From NCBI GenBank assembly GCA_964057225.1, contig OZ059898.1, forward strand, positions 20,065,267 to 20,129,266: a stretch of 64,000 nucleotides of DNA, read 5' to 3'. This DNA comes from Auanema rhodensis (lineage: Eukaryota; Nematoda; Chromadorea; Rhabditida; Rhabditidae). A program made the position numbers and the translations under genes. The notes below the pieces were generated by a model that was not told where the DNA came from, did not search any database, and saw nothing but the letters and a program-made list of their open reading frames with translations. Shown here in pieces: positions 28,376-41,998 of the stretch. Within the stretch, counting starts at the first letter, position 1, and each line of letters begins with the position of its first letter.

Positions 28376-29428
28376 TTGAAAAATGATGCATTAGTGTATT
28401 TTGAGTTTCCATGTACACTCAACATTGCTTCCAAAAACATTTTGACAAACATTTTTCCGAAAAATTTCAAAATAATTTCGCAAAAAGTAGATGTTTTTCA
28501 ATTTTATTTTTCAAGGCAAAGACGATGGACAATGTTATTCAACGAAAAATTTAATTCTTCAGGGTAAAAATCGAGAATATAAGTGTGAACTTATATCAGT
28601 TGATATCTCGGTGCATTTTTAAGCTAGCGCAAATCTGATAACACAGATCAACGCAGCTTAAAAATCCGCATCGAATGCACTATACTACATTGAGAAACGC
28701 TTGATACAAAAATTAGTTATGATCGTTTGAAAAATGATGCATTAGTGTTTTTTGAGTTTCCATGTACACTCAACATTGCTTCCAAAAATATTTTGACAAA
28801 AATTTTTCCGAAAAATTTCAAAATAATTTCGCAAAAAGTAGATGTTTTTCAATTTTATTTTTCAAGGCAAAGACGATGGACAATGTTATTCAACGAAAAA
28901 TTTAATTCTTCAGGGTAAAAATCGAGAATATAAGTGTGAACTTATATCAGTTGATATCTCGGTGCATTTTTAAGCTAGCGCAAATCTGATAACACAGATC
29001 AACGCAGCTTAAAAATCCGCATCGAATGCACTATACTACATTGAGAAACGCTTGATACAAAAATTAGTTATGATCGTTTGAAAAATGATGCATTAGTGTT
29101 TTTTGAGTTTCCATGTACACTCAACATTGCTTCCAAAAACATTTTGACAAACATTTTTCCGAAAAATTTCAAAATAATTTCGCAAAAAGTAGATGTTTTT
29201 CAATTTTATTTTTCAAGGCAAAGACGATGGACAATGTTATTCAACGAAAAATTTAATTCTTCAGGGTAAAAATCGAGAATATAAGTGTGAACTTATATCA
29301 GTTGATATCTCGGTGCATTTTTAAGCTAGCGCAAATCTGATAACACAGATCAACGCAGCTTAAAAATCCGCATCGAATGCACTATACTACATTGAGAAAC
29401 GCTTGATACAAAAATTAGTTATGATCGT
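28376..29428 (+). repeat. Single unit amplified three times in a row
   Basis: Three adjacent units (28376, 28727, 29078) share CAATTTTATTTTTC, AAAATTTAATTC, the private AGGGTAAAAATCGAG (normally AGGGTGAAAATCG), GAGAATATAAG and CAGATCAACGC. AGGGTAAAAATC was seen only in these three units. The 28727 copy differs by AAATATTTTGACAAAAATT, a short patch probably converted from the AAATATTTTG type next door. This is recent single-step amplification. Confidence 0.85.
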
Positions 29429-31181
29429 TTGAAAAATGATGCATTAGTGTTTTTTGAGTTTCCATGTACACTCAACATTGCTTCCAAAAATATTTTGACA
29501 AAAATTTTTTCGAAAAATTTCAAAATAATTTCGCAAAAAGTAGATGTTTTTAGATTTTTTTTTTCAAGGCAAAGACGATGGACAATGTTATTCAACGAAA
29601 AAATTAATTCTTCAGGGTGAAAATCGAGGATATAAGTGTGAGCTTATATCAGTTGATATCTCGGTGCATTTTTAAGCTAGCGCAAATCTGATAACACAGA
29701 TCGACGCAGCTTAAAACTCCGCATCAAGTGCACTATACTACATTGAGAAACGCTTAATACAAAAATTAGTTATGATCGTTTGGAAAATGATGCATTAGTG
29801 TATTTTGAGTTTCCATGTACACTCAACATTGCTTCCAAAAACATTTTGACAAACATTTTTCCGAAAAATTTCAAAATAATTTCGCAAAAAGTAGATGTTT
29901 TTCAATTTTATTTTTCAAGGCAAAGACGATGGACAATGTTATTCAACGAAAAATGTAATTCTTCAGGGTGAAAATCGAGAATATAAGTGTGAACTTATAT
30001 CAGTTGATATCTCGGTGCATTTTTAAGCTAGCGCAAATCTGATAACACAGATCAACGCAGCTTAAAATTCTGCATCGAATGCACTATACTACATTGAGAA
30101 ACGCTTAATACAAAAATTAGTTATGATCGTTTGGAAAATGATGCATTAGTGTATTTTGAGTTTCCATGTACACTCAACATTGCTTCCAAAAACATTTTGA
30201 CAAAAATTTTTTCGAAAAATTTCAGAATAATTTAGCAAAAAGTAGATGTTTTTAGATTTTTTTTTTAAGGCAAAGACGATGGACAATGTTATTCAACGAA
30301 AAAATTAATTCTTCAGGGTGAAAATCGAGGATATAAGTGTGAGCTTATATCGGTTGATATCTCGGTGCATTTTTACGCTAGCGCAAATATGATAACACAG
30401 ATCGACGCAGCTTGAAAATCCGCATCGAATGCACTATACTACATTGAGAAACGCTTGATACAAAAATTAGTTATGATCGTTTGGAAAATGATGCATTAGT
30501 GTATGTTGAGTTTCCATGTACACTCAACATTGCTTCCAAAAACATTTTGACAAAAATTTTTTCGAAAAATTTCAGAATAATTTAGCAAAAAGTAGATGTT
30601 TTTAGATTTTTTTTTTAAGGCAAAGACGATGGACAATGTTATTCAACGAAAAAATTAATTCTTCAGGGTGAAAATCGAGGATATAAGTGTGAGCTTATAT
30701 CGGTTGATATCTCGGTGCATTTTTACGCTAGCGCAAATCTAATAACACAGATCGACGCAGCTTAAAAATCCGCATCGAATGCACTATACTACATTGAGAA
30801 ACGCTTGATACAAAAATTAGTTATGATCGTTTGAAAAATGATGCATTAGTGTTTTTTGAGTTTCCATGTACACTCAACATTGCTTCCAAAAATATTTTGA
30901 CAAAAATTTTTTCGAAAAATTTCAAAATAATTTCGCAAAAAGTAGATGTTTTTAGATTTTTTTTTTCAAGGCAAAGACGATGGACAATGTTATTCAACGA
31001 AAAAATTAATTCTTCAGGGTGAAAATCGAGGATATAAGTGTGAGCTTATATCAGTTGATATCTCGGTGCATTTTTAAGCTAGCGCAAATCTGATAACACA
31101 GATCGACGCAGCTTAAAACTCCGCATCAAGTGCACTATACTACATTGAGAAACGCTTGATACAAAAATTAGTTATGATCGT
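29429..31181 (+). repeat. Four-unit block, copy 2, with one extra unit
   Basis: Matches 26271-27673 but contains an extra unit at 30481. The extra unit resembles its left neighbour 30131 (CAGAATAATTTAGC, TTAAGG, CGGTTGATATC, TTTACGC) and differs mainly by TATGTTGAG, so it looks like a local duplication or an imported relative. AAATGTAATTC near 29951 is a private change. Confidence 0.8.
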
Positions 31182-31883
31182 TTGAAAAACGATGCATTAG
31201 TGTTTTTTGAGTTTCCATGTACACTCAACATTGCTTCCAAAAAGATTTTGACAAAAATTTTTTCGAAAAATTTCAAAATAATTTCGCAAAAAGTAGATGT
31301 TTTTAGATTTTTTTTTTCAAGGCAAAGACGATGGACAATGTTATTCAACGAAAAAATTAATTCTTCAGGGTGAAAATCGAGGATATAAGTGTGAACTTAT
31401 ATCAGTTGATATCTCGGTGCATTTTTAAGCTAGCGCAAATCTGATAACACAGATCGACGCAGCTTAAAACTCCGCATCGAGTGCACTATACTACATTGAA
31501 AAACGCTTGATACAAAAATTAGTTATGATCGTTTGAAAAACGATGCATTAGTGTTTTTTGAGTTTCCATGTACACTCAACATTGCTTCCAAAAACATTTT
31601 GACAAAAATTTTTTCGAAAAATTTCAAAATAATTTCGCAAAAAGTAGATGTTTTTAGATTTTTTTTTTCAAGGCAAAGACGATGGACAATGTTATTCAAC
31701 GAAAAAATTAATTCTTCAGGGTGAAAATCGAGGATATAAGTGTGAACTTATATCAGTTGATATCTCGGTGCATTTTTAAGCTAGCGCAAATCTAATAACA
31801 CAGATCGACGCAGCTTGAAAATCCGCATCGAATGCACTATACTACATTGAGAAAAGCTTAATACAAAAATTAGTTATGATCGT
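31182..31883 (+). repeat. Two near-identical adjacent units
   Basis: Units 31182 and 31533 both have AAACGATGC and the GTAGATG type of variable region, and both are preceded by CTCCGCATC. They differ in AAAAAGATTTTG versus AAAAACATTTTG and in their 3' ends (CTCCGCATCGAGTG versus a GCAGCTTGAAAATCC ending). Confidence 0.7.
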
Positions 31884-33287
31884 TTGAAAAATGATGCATT
31901 AGTGTATTTTGAGTTTCCATGTACACTCAACATTGCTTCCAAAAACATTTTGACAAAAATTTTTTCGAAAAATTTCAAAATAATTTCGCAAAAAGTAAAT
32001 GTTTTTAAATTTTTTTTTTCAAGGCAAAGACGATGAACAATGTTATTCAACGAAAAAATTAATTCTTCAGGGTGAAAATCGAGGATATAAGTGTGAGCTT
32101 ATATCAGTTGATATCTCGGTGCATTTTTAAGCTAGCGCAAATCTGATAACACAGATCGATGCAGCTTAAAAGTCCGCATCGAATGCACTATACTACATTG
32201 AGAAACGCTTGATACAAAAATTAGTTATGATCGTTTGGAAAATGATGCATTAGTGTATTTTGAGTTTCCATGTACACTCAACATTGCTTCCAAAAACATT
32301 TTGACAAAAATTTTTTCGAAAAATTTCAGAATAATTTCGCAAAAAGTAGATGTTTTTAGATTTTTTTTTTCAAGGCAAAGACGATGGACAATGTTATTCA
32401 ACGAAAAAATTAATTCTTCAGGGTGAAAATCGAGGATATAAGTGTGAACTTATATCAGTTGATATCTCGGTGCATTTTTAAGCTAGCGCAAATCTAATAA
32501 CACAGATCGACGCAGCTTGAAAATCCGCATCGAATGCACTATACTACATTGAGAAAAGCTTAATACAAAAATTAGTTATGATCGTTTGAAAAATGATGCA
32601 TTAGTGTATTTTGAGTTTCCATGTACACTCAACATTGCTTCCAAAAACATTTTGACAAAAATTTTTTCGAAAAATTTCAAAATAATTTCGCAAAAAGTAA
32701 ATGTTTTTAAATTTTTTTTTTCAAGGCAAAGACGATGAACAATGTTATTCAACGAAAAAATTAATTCTTCAGGGTGAAAATCGAGGATATAAGTGTGAGC
32801 TTATATCAGTTGATATCTCGGTGCATTTTTAAGCTAGCGCAAATCTGATAACACAGATCGATGCAGCTTAAAAGTCCGCATCGAATGCACTATACTACAT
32901 TGAGAAACGCTTGATACAAAAATTAGTTATGATCGTTTGGAAAATGATGCATTAGTGTATTTTGAGTTTCCATGTACACTCAACATTGCTTCCAAAAACA
33001 TTTTGACAAAAATTTTTTCGAAAAATTTCAGAATAATTTCGCAAAAAGTAGATGTTTTTAGATTTTTTTTTTCAAGGCAAAGACGATGGACAATGTTATT
33101 CAACGAAAAAATTAATTCTTCAGGGTGAAAATCGAGGATATAAGTGTGAGCTTATATCAGTTGATATCTCGGTGCATTTTCAAGCTAGCGCAAATCTAAT
33201 AACACAGATCGACGCAGCTTAAAAATCCGCATCGAATGCACTATACTACATTGAGAAACGCTTGATACAAAAATTAGTTATGATCGT
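31884..33287 (+). repeat. Two-unit HOR, two copies (702 bp period)
   Basis: Unit 31884 pairs with 32586 (GTAAATGTTTTTAAATTTTTTTTTTC, GATGAACAATG, CGATGCAGC, AAAAGTCCGC) and unit 32235 with 32937 (CAGAATAATTTCGC, GTAGATG). The exact period is 702 bp. The second copy of the pair departs near its 3' end, with GAGCTTATATC and TTTTCAAGCTAGC instead of GAACTT and TTTTTAAGC, which sets the right edge of the duplication inside unit 32937. Confidence 0.83.
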
Positions 33288-36200
33288 TTGAAAAATGATG
33301 CATTAGTGTTTTTTGAGTTTCCATGTACACTCAACATTGCTTCCAAAAACATTTTGACAAAAATTTTTTCGAAAAATTTCAAAATAATTTCGCAAAAAGT
33401 AAATGTTTTTAGATTTCTTTTTTCAAGGCAAAGACGATGGACGATGTTATTCAACAAAAAAATTAATTCTTCAGGGTGAAAATCGAGGATATAAGTGTGA
33501 ACTTATATCAGTTGATATCTCGGTGCATTTTTAAGCTAGCGCAAATCTGATAACACAGATCGACGCAGCTTAAAAATCCGCATCGAATGCACTATACTAC
33601 ATTGAGAAACGCTTGATACAAAAATTAGTTATGATCAGTTGAAAAATGATGCATTAGTGTTTTTTGAGTTTCCATGTACACTCAACATTGCTTCCAAAAA
33701 CATTTTGACAAAAATTTTTTCGAAAAATTTCAAAATAATTTCGCAAAAAGTAAATGTTTTTAGATTTCTTTTTTCAAGGCAAAGACGATGGACGATGTTA
33801 TTCAACAAAAAAATTAATTCTTCAGGGTGAAAATCGAGGATATAAGTGTGAACTTATGTCAGTTGATATCTCGGTGCATTTTTAAGCTAGCGCAAATCTG
33901 ATAACACAGATCGACGCAGCTTAAAAATCCGCATCGAATGCACTATACTACATTGAAAAACGCTTGATACAAAAATTAGTTATGATCGTTTGAAAAATGA
34001 TGCATTAGTGTATTTTGAGTTTCCATGTACACTCAACATTGCTTCCAAAAACATTTTGACAAACATTTTTCCGAAAAATTTCAAAATAATTTCGCAAAAA
34101 GTAGATGTTTTTCAATTTTATTTTTCAAGGCAAAGACGATGGACAATGTTATTCAACGAAAAATTTAATTCTTCAGGGTGAAAATCGAGGATATAAGTGT
34201 GAACTTATATCAGTTGATATCTCGGTGCATTTTTAAGCTAGCGCAAATCTGATAACACAGATCGACGCAGCTTAAAATTCTGCATCGAATGCACTATACT
34301 ACATTGAGAAACGCTTAATACAAAAATTAGTTATGATCGTTTGGAAAATGATGCATTAGTGTATGTTGAGTTTCCATGTACACTCAACATTGCTTCCAAA
34401 AACATTTTGACAAAAATGTTTTCGAAAAATTTCAGAATAATTTAGCAAAAAGTAGATGTTTTTAAATTTTTTTTTTCAAGGCAAAGACGATGGACAATGT
34501 TATTCAACGAAAAAATTAATTCTTCAGGGTGAAAATCGAAGATATAAGTGTGAACTTATATCAGTGATATCTCGGTGCACTTTTAAGCTAGCGCAAATCT
34601 GATAACACAGATCGACGCAGCTTAAAAATCAGCATCGAATGCACTATACTACATTGAGAAACGCTTAATACAAAAATTAGTTATGATCGTTTGGAAAATG
34701 ATGCATTAGTGTATGTTGAGTTTCCATGTACACTCAACATTGCTTCCAAAAACATTTTGACAAAAATTTTTTCGAAAAATTTCAGAATAATTTAGCAAAA
34801 AGTAGATGTTTTTAGATTTTTTTTTTAAGGCAAAGACGATGGACAATGTTATTCAACGAAAAAATTAATTCTTCAGGGTGAAAATCGAGGATATAAGTGT
34901 GAACTTATATCAGTTGATATCTCGGTGCATTTTTAAGCTAGCGCAAATCTGATAACACAGATCGACGCAGCTTAAAAATCCGCATCGAATGCACTATACT
35001 ACATTGAGAAACGCTTAATACAAAAATTTGTTATGATCGTTTGGAAAATGATGCATTAGTGTATGTTGAGTTTCCATGTACACTCAACATTGCTTCCAAA
35101 AACATTTTGACAAAAATTTTTTCGAAAAATTTCAAAATAATTTCGCAAAAAGTAAATGTTTTTAAATTTCTTTTTTCAAGGCAAAGACGATGGACAATGT
35201 TATTCAACGAATAAATTAATTCTTCAGGGTGAAAATCGAGGATATAAGTGTGAACTTATATCAGTTGATATCTCGGTGCATTTTTAAGCTAGCGCAAATC
35301 TGATAACACAGATCGACGCAGCTTAAAAATCCGCATCGAATGCACTATACTACATTGAGAAACGCTTGATACAAAAATTAGTTATGATCGTTTGAAAAAT
35401 GATGCATTAGTGTATGTTGAGTTTCCATGTACACTCAACATTGCTTCCAAAAACATTTTGACAAAAATTTTTTCGAAAAATTTCAAAATAATTTCGCAAA
35501 AAGTAGATGTTTTTAGATTTTTTTTTTCAAGGCAAAGACGATGGACGATGTTATTCAACAAAAAAATTAATTCTTCAGGGTGAAAATCGAGGATATAAGT
35601 GTGAACTTATATCAGTTGATATCTCGGTGCATTTTTAAGCTAGCGCAAATCTGATAACACAGATCGACGCAGCTTAAAAATCTGCATCGAATGCACTATA
35701 CTACATTGAGAAACGCTTAATACAAAAATTAGTTATGATCGTTCGGAAAATGATGCATTAGTGTATGTTGAGTTTCCATGTACACTCAACATTGCTTCCA
35801 AAAACATTTTGACAAAAATTTTTCCGAAAAATTTCAAAATAATTTCGCAAAAAGTAGATGTTTTTAGATTTTTTTTTCAAGGCAAAGACGATGGACAATG
35901 TTATTCAACGAAAAAATTAATTCTTCAGGGTGAAAATCGAGGATATAAGTGTGAACTTATATCAGTTGATATCTCGATGCATTTTTAAGCTAGCGCAAAT
36001 CTGATAACACAGATCGACGCAGCTTAAAAATCCGCATCGAATGCACTATACTACATTGAGAAACGCTTAATACAAAAATTTGTTATGATCGTTTGGAAAA
36101 TGATGCATTAGTGTATTTTGAGTTTCCATGTACACTCAACATTGCTTCCAAAAACATTTTGACAAAAATTTTTTCGAAAAATTTCAAAATAATTTCGCAA

Positions 36201-38547
36201 AAAGTAAATGTTTTTAGATTCTTTTTTTTAAGGCAAAAACGATGGACAATGTTATTCAACGAAAAAATTAATTCTTCAGGGTGAAAATCGAGGATATAAG
36301 TGTGAACTTATATCAGTTGATATCTCGGTGCATTTTTAAGCTAGCGCAAATCTGATAACACAGATCGACGCAGCTTAAAAATCCGCATCGAATGCACTAT
36401 ACTACATTGAGAAACGCTTGATACAAAAATTAGTTATGATCGTTTGGAAAATGATGCATTAGTGTATTTTGAGTTTCCATGTACACTCAACATTGCTTCC
36501 AAAAACATTTTGACAAAAATTTTTTCGAAAAATTTCAAAATAATTTCGCAAAAAGTAAATGTTTTTAGATTTCTTTTTTCAAGGCAAAGACGATGGACGA
36601 TGTTATTCAACAAAAAAATTAATTCTTCAGGGTGAAAATCGAGGATATAAGTGTGAACTTATATCAGTTGATATCTCGGTGCATTTTTAAGCTAGCGCAA
36701 ATCTGATAACACAGATCGACGCAGCTTAAAAATCTGCATCGAATGCACTATACTACATTGAGAAACGCTTAATACAAAAATTAGTTATGATCGTTCGGAA
36801 AATGATGCATTAGTGTATGTTGAGTTTCCATGTACACTCAACATTGCTTCCAAAAACATTTTGACAAAAATTTTTCCGAAAAATTTCAAAATAATTTCGC
36901 AAAAAGTAGATGTTTTTAGATTTTTTTTTTAAGGCAAAGACGATGGACAATGTTATTCAACGAAAAAATTAATTCTTCAGGATGAAAATCGAGGATATAA
37001 GTGTGAACTTATATCAGTTGATATCTCGATGCATTTTTAAGCTAGCGCAAATCTGATAACACAGATCGACGCAGCTTAAAACTCCGCATCGAGTGCACTA
37101 TACTACATTGAGAAACGCTTGATACAAAAATTAGTTATGATCGTTTGAAAAACGATGCATTAGTGTTTTTTGAGTTTCCATGTACACTCAACATTGCTTC
37201 CAAAAACATTTTGACAAAAATTTTTTCGAAAAATTTCAAAATAATTTCGCAAAAAGTAAATGTTTTTAGATTCTTTTTTTTAAGGCAAAAACGATGGACA
37301 ATGTTATTCAACGAAAAAATTAATTCTTCAGGGTGAAAATCGAGGATATAAGTGTGAACTTATATCAGTTGATATCTCGGTGCATTTTTAAGCTAGCGCA
37401 AATCTGATAACACAGATCGACGCAGCTTAAAAATCCGCATCGAATGCACTATACTACATTGAGAAACGCTTGATACAAAAATTAGTTATGATCGTTTGGA
37501 AAATGATGCATTAGTGTATTTTGAGTTTCCATGTACACTCAACATTGCTTCCAAAAACATTTTGACAAAAATTTTTTCGAAAAATTTCAAAATAATTTCG
37601 CAAAAAGTAAATGTTTTTAGATTCTTTTTTTTAAGGCAAAAACGATGGACAATGTTATTCAACGAAAAAATTAATTCTTCAGGGTGAAAATCGAGGATAT
37701 AAGTGTGAACTTATATCAGTTGATATCTCGGTGCATTTTTAAGCTAGCGCAAATCTGATAACACAGATCGACGCAGCTTAAAAATCTGCATCGAATGCAC
37801 TATACTACATTGAGAAACGCTTAATACAAAAATTAGTTATGATCGTTCGGAAAATGATGCATTAGTGTATGTTGAGTTTCCATGTACACTCAACATTGCT
37901 TCCAAAAACATTTTGACAAAAATTTTTCCGAAAAATTTCAAAATAATTTCGCAAAAAGTAGATGTTTTTAGATTTTTTTTTTAAGGCAAAGACGATGGAC
38001 AATGTTATTCAACGAAAAAATTAATTCTTCAGGGTGAAAATCGAGGATATAAGTGTGAACTTATATCAGTTGATATCTCGATGCATTTTTAAGCTAGCGC
38101 AAATCTGATAACACAGATCGACGCAGCTTAAAAATCTGCATCGAATGCACTATACTACATTGAGAAACGCTTAATACAAAAATTTGTTATGATCGTTTGG
38201 AAAATGATGCATTAGTGTATTTTGAGTTTCCATGTACACTCAACATTGCTTCCAAAAACATTTTGACAAAAATTTTTTCGAAAAATTTCAAAATAATTTC
38301 GCAAAAAGTAAATGTTTTTAGATTCTTTTTTTTAAGGCAAAAACGATGGACAATGTTATTCAACGAAAAAATTAATTCTTCAGGGTGAAAATCGAGGATA
38401 TAAGTGTGAACTTATATCAGTTGATATCTCGGTGCATTTTTAAGCTAGCGCAAATCTGATAACACAGATCGACGCAGCTTAAAAATCCGCATCGAATGCA
38501 CTATACTACATTGAGAAACGCTTGATACAAAAATTAGTTATGATCGT
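33288..38547 (+). repeat. Mixed satellite units leading into the 36-50 kb mosaic
   Basis: Fifteen units. Units 33288 and 33639 are near-identical neighbours. The pair 34341/34691 resembles the second and third units of the 1403-bp HOR near 18 kb, but 34341 has a private one-base loss (CAGTGATATC for CAGTTGATATC). CGTTCGGAAAATG first appears at 35743 and marks many units up to 48.4 kb. The T-tract-shortened CGTTCGG units (36795, 37847) alternate with units having TTAAGGCAAAAACG. Units 37496, 37847 and 38197 recur at 38899, 39250 and 39600, an offset of 1403 bp. Confidence 0.7.
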
Positions 38548-41500
38548 TTGGAAAATGATGCATTAGTGTATTTTGAGTTTCCATGTACACTCAACATTGC
38601 TTCCAAAAACATTTTGACAAAAATTTTTTCGAAAAATTTCAAAATAATTTCGCAAAAAGTAAATGTTTTTAGATTTCTTTTTTCAAGGCAAAGACGATGG
38701 ACGATGTTATTCAACAAAAAAATTAATTCTTCAGGGTGAAAATCGAGGATATAAGTGTGAACTTATATCAGTTGATATCTCGATGCATTTTTAAGCTAGC
38801 GCAAATCTGATAACACAGATCGACGCAGCTTAAAAATCCGCATCGAATGCACTATACTACATTGAGAAACGCTTAATACAAAAATTTGTTATGATCGTTT
38901 GGAAAATGATGCATTAGTGTATTTTGAGTTTCCATGTACACTCAACATTGCTTCCAAAAACATTTTGACAAAAATTTTTTCGAAAAATTTCAAAATAATT
39001 TCGCAAAAAGTAAATGTTTTTAGATTCTTTTTTTTAAGGCAAAAACGATGGACAATGTTATTCAACGAAAAAATTAATTCTTCAGGGTGAAAATCGAGGA
39101 TATAAGTGTGAACTTATATCAGTTGATATCTCGGTGCATTTTTAAGCTAGCGCAAATCTGATAACACAGATCGACGCAGCTTAAAAATCTGCATCGAATG
39201 CACTATACTACATTGAGAAACGCTTAATACAAAAATTAGTTATGATCGTTCGGAAAATGATGCATTAGTGTATGTTGAGTTTCCATGTACACTCAACATT
39301 GCTTCCAAAAACATTTTGACAAAAATTTTTCCGAAAAATTTCAAAATAATTTCGCAAAAAGTAGATGTTTTTAGATTTTTTTTTTAAGGCAAAGACGATG
39401 GACAATGTTATTCAACGAAAAAATTAATTCTTCAGGGTGAAAATCGAGGATATAAGTGTGAACTTATATCAGTTGATATCTCGATGCATTTTTAAGCTAG
39501 CGCAAATCTGATAACACAGATCGACGCAGCTTAAAAATCCGCATCGAATGCACTATACTACATTGAGAAACGCTTAATACAAAAATTTGTTATGATCGTT
39601 TGGAAAATGATGCATTAGTGTATTTTGAGTTTCCATGTACACTCAACATTGCTTCCAAAAACATTTTGACAAAAATTTTTTCGAAAAATTTCAAAATAAT
39701 TTCGCAAAAAGTAAATGTTTTTAGATTCTTTTTTTTAAGGCAAAAACGATGGACAATGTTATTCAACGAAAAAATTAATTCTTCAGGGTGAAAATCGAGG
39801 ATATAAGTGTGAACTTATATCAGTTGATATCTCGGTGCATTTTTAAGCTAGCGCAAATCTGATAACACAGATCGACGCAGCTTAAAAATCCGCATCGAAT
39901 GCACTATACTACATTGAGAAACGCTTGATACAAAAATTAGTTATGATCGTTTGGAAAATGATGCATTAGTGTATTTTGAGTTTCCATGTACACTCAACAT
40001 TGCTTCCAAAAACATTTTGACAAAAATTTTTTCGAAAAATTTCAAAATAATTTCGCAAAAAGTAAATGTTTTTAAATTTCTTTTTTCAAGGCAAAGACGA
40101 TGGACAATGTTATTCAACGAATAAATTAATTCTTCAGGGTGAAAATCGAGGATATAAGTGTGAACTTATATCAGTTGATATCTCGGTGCATTTTTAAGCT
40201 AGCGCAAATCTGATAACACAGATCGACGCAGCTTAAAAATCCGCATCGAATGCACTATACTACATTGAGAAACGCTTGATACAAAAATTAGTTATGATCG
40301 TTTGGAAAATGATGCATTAGTGTATTTTGAGTTTCCATGTACACTCAACATTGCTTCCAAAAACATTTTGACAAAAATTTTTTCGAAAAATTTCAAAATA
40401 ATTTCGCAAAAAGTAAATGTTTTTAGATTTCTTTTTTCAAGGCAAAGACGATGGACGATGTTATTCAACAAAAAAATTAATTCTTCAGGGTGAAAATCGA
40501 GGATATAAGTGTGAACTTATATCAGTTGATATCTCGATGCATTTTTAAGCTAGCGCAAATCTGATAACACAGATCGACGCAGCTTAAAAATCCGCATCGA
40601 ATGCACTATACTACATTGAGAAACGCTTAATACAAAAATTTGTTATGATCGTTTGGAAAATGATGCATTAGTGTATTTTGAGTTTCCATGTACACTCAAC
40701 ATTGCTTCCAAAAACATTTTGACAAAAATTTTTTCGAAAAATTTCAAAATAATTTCGCAAAAAGTAAATGTTTTTAGATTCTTTTTTTTAAGGCAAAAAC
40801 GATGGACAATGTTATTCAACGAAAAAATTAATTCTTCAGGGTGAAAATCGAGGATATAAGTGTGAACTTATATCAGTTGATATCTCGGTGCATTTTTAAG
40901 CTAGCGCAAATCTGATAACACAGATCGACGCAGCTTAAAAATCTGCATCGAATGCACTATACTACATTGAGAAACGCTTAATACAAAAATTAGTTATGAT
41001 CGTTCGGAAAATGATGCATTAGTGTATGTTGAGTTTCCATGTACACTCAACATTGCTTCCAAAAACATTTTGACAAAAATTTTTCCGAAAAATTTCAAAA
41101 TAATTTCGCAAAAAGTAGATGTTTTTAGATTTTTTTTTTAAGGCAAAGACGATGGACAATGTTATTCAACGAAAAAATTAATTCTTCAGGGTGAAAATCG
41201 AGGATATAAGTGTGAACTTATATCAGTTGATATCTCGATGCATTTTTAAGCTAGCGCAAATCTGATAACACAGATCGACGCAGCTTAAAAATCCGCATCG
41301 AATGCACTATACTACATTGAGAAACGCTTAATACAAAAATTTGTTATGATCGTTTGGAAAATGATGCATTAGTGTATTTTGAGTTTCCATGTACACTCAA
41401 CATTGCTTCCAAAAACATTTTGACAAAAATTTTTTCGAAAAATTTCAAAATAATTTCGCAAAAAGTAAATGTTTTTAGATTCTTTTTTTTAAGGCAAAAA

Positions 41501-41704
41501 CGATGGACAATGTTATTCAACGAAAAAATTAATTCTTCAGGGTGAAAATCGAGGATATAAGTGTGAACTTATATCAGTTGATATCTCGGTGCATTTTTAA
41601 GCTAGCGCAAATCTGATAACACAGATCGACGCAGCTTAAAAATCTGCATCGAATGCACTATACTACATTGAGAAACGCTTAATACAAAAATTAGTTATGA
41701 TCGT
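38548..41704 (+). repeat. Five-unit HOR, partial second copy (1754 bp period)
   Basis: Units 38548, 38899, 39250 and 39600 recur at 40302, 40653, 41004 and 41354. Markers in order: GTAAATG with CTCGATGCATT; TTAAGGCAAAAACG; CGTTCGG with a short T-tract and CTCGATGC; TTAAGGCAAAAACG. The fifth slot differs (39951 is a GAATAAATT unit, 41705 a CGTTCGG unit). Units 38899-39600 also match 37496-38197 at 1403 bp, so two duplication steps of different size overlap here. Confidence 0.8.
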
Positions 41705-41998
41705 TCGGAAAATGATGCATTAGTGTATGTTGAGTTTCCATGTACACTCAACATTGCTTCCAAAAACATTTTGACAAAAATTTTTCCGAAAAATTTCAAA
41801 ATAATTTCGCAAAAAGTAGATGTTTTTAGATTTTTTTTTTAAGGCAAAGACGATGGACAATGTTATTCAACGAAAAAATCAATTCTTCAGGGTGAAAATC
41901 GAGGATATAAGTGTGAACTTATATCAGTTGATATCTCGATGCATTTTTACTACATACTACATTGAGAAACGCTTAATACAAAAATTAGTTATGATCGT
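41705..41998 (+). repeat. Truncated satellite unit (56 bp deleted), copy 1
   Basis: After CGATGCATTTTTA the sequence jumps directly to CTACATACTACATTG. The usual stretch from AAGCTAGCGC through CGCATCGAATGCAC is missing, a net loss of 56 bp. At the join TACTACA occurs twice in tandem, although a normal unit has it once, so the junction contains a short templated insertion or slip. The lost part includes the GCTAGC site and the GC-richest stretch of the unit. CGAAAAAATCAATTC (normally ATTAATTC) is a second private change. Confidence 0.95.
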
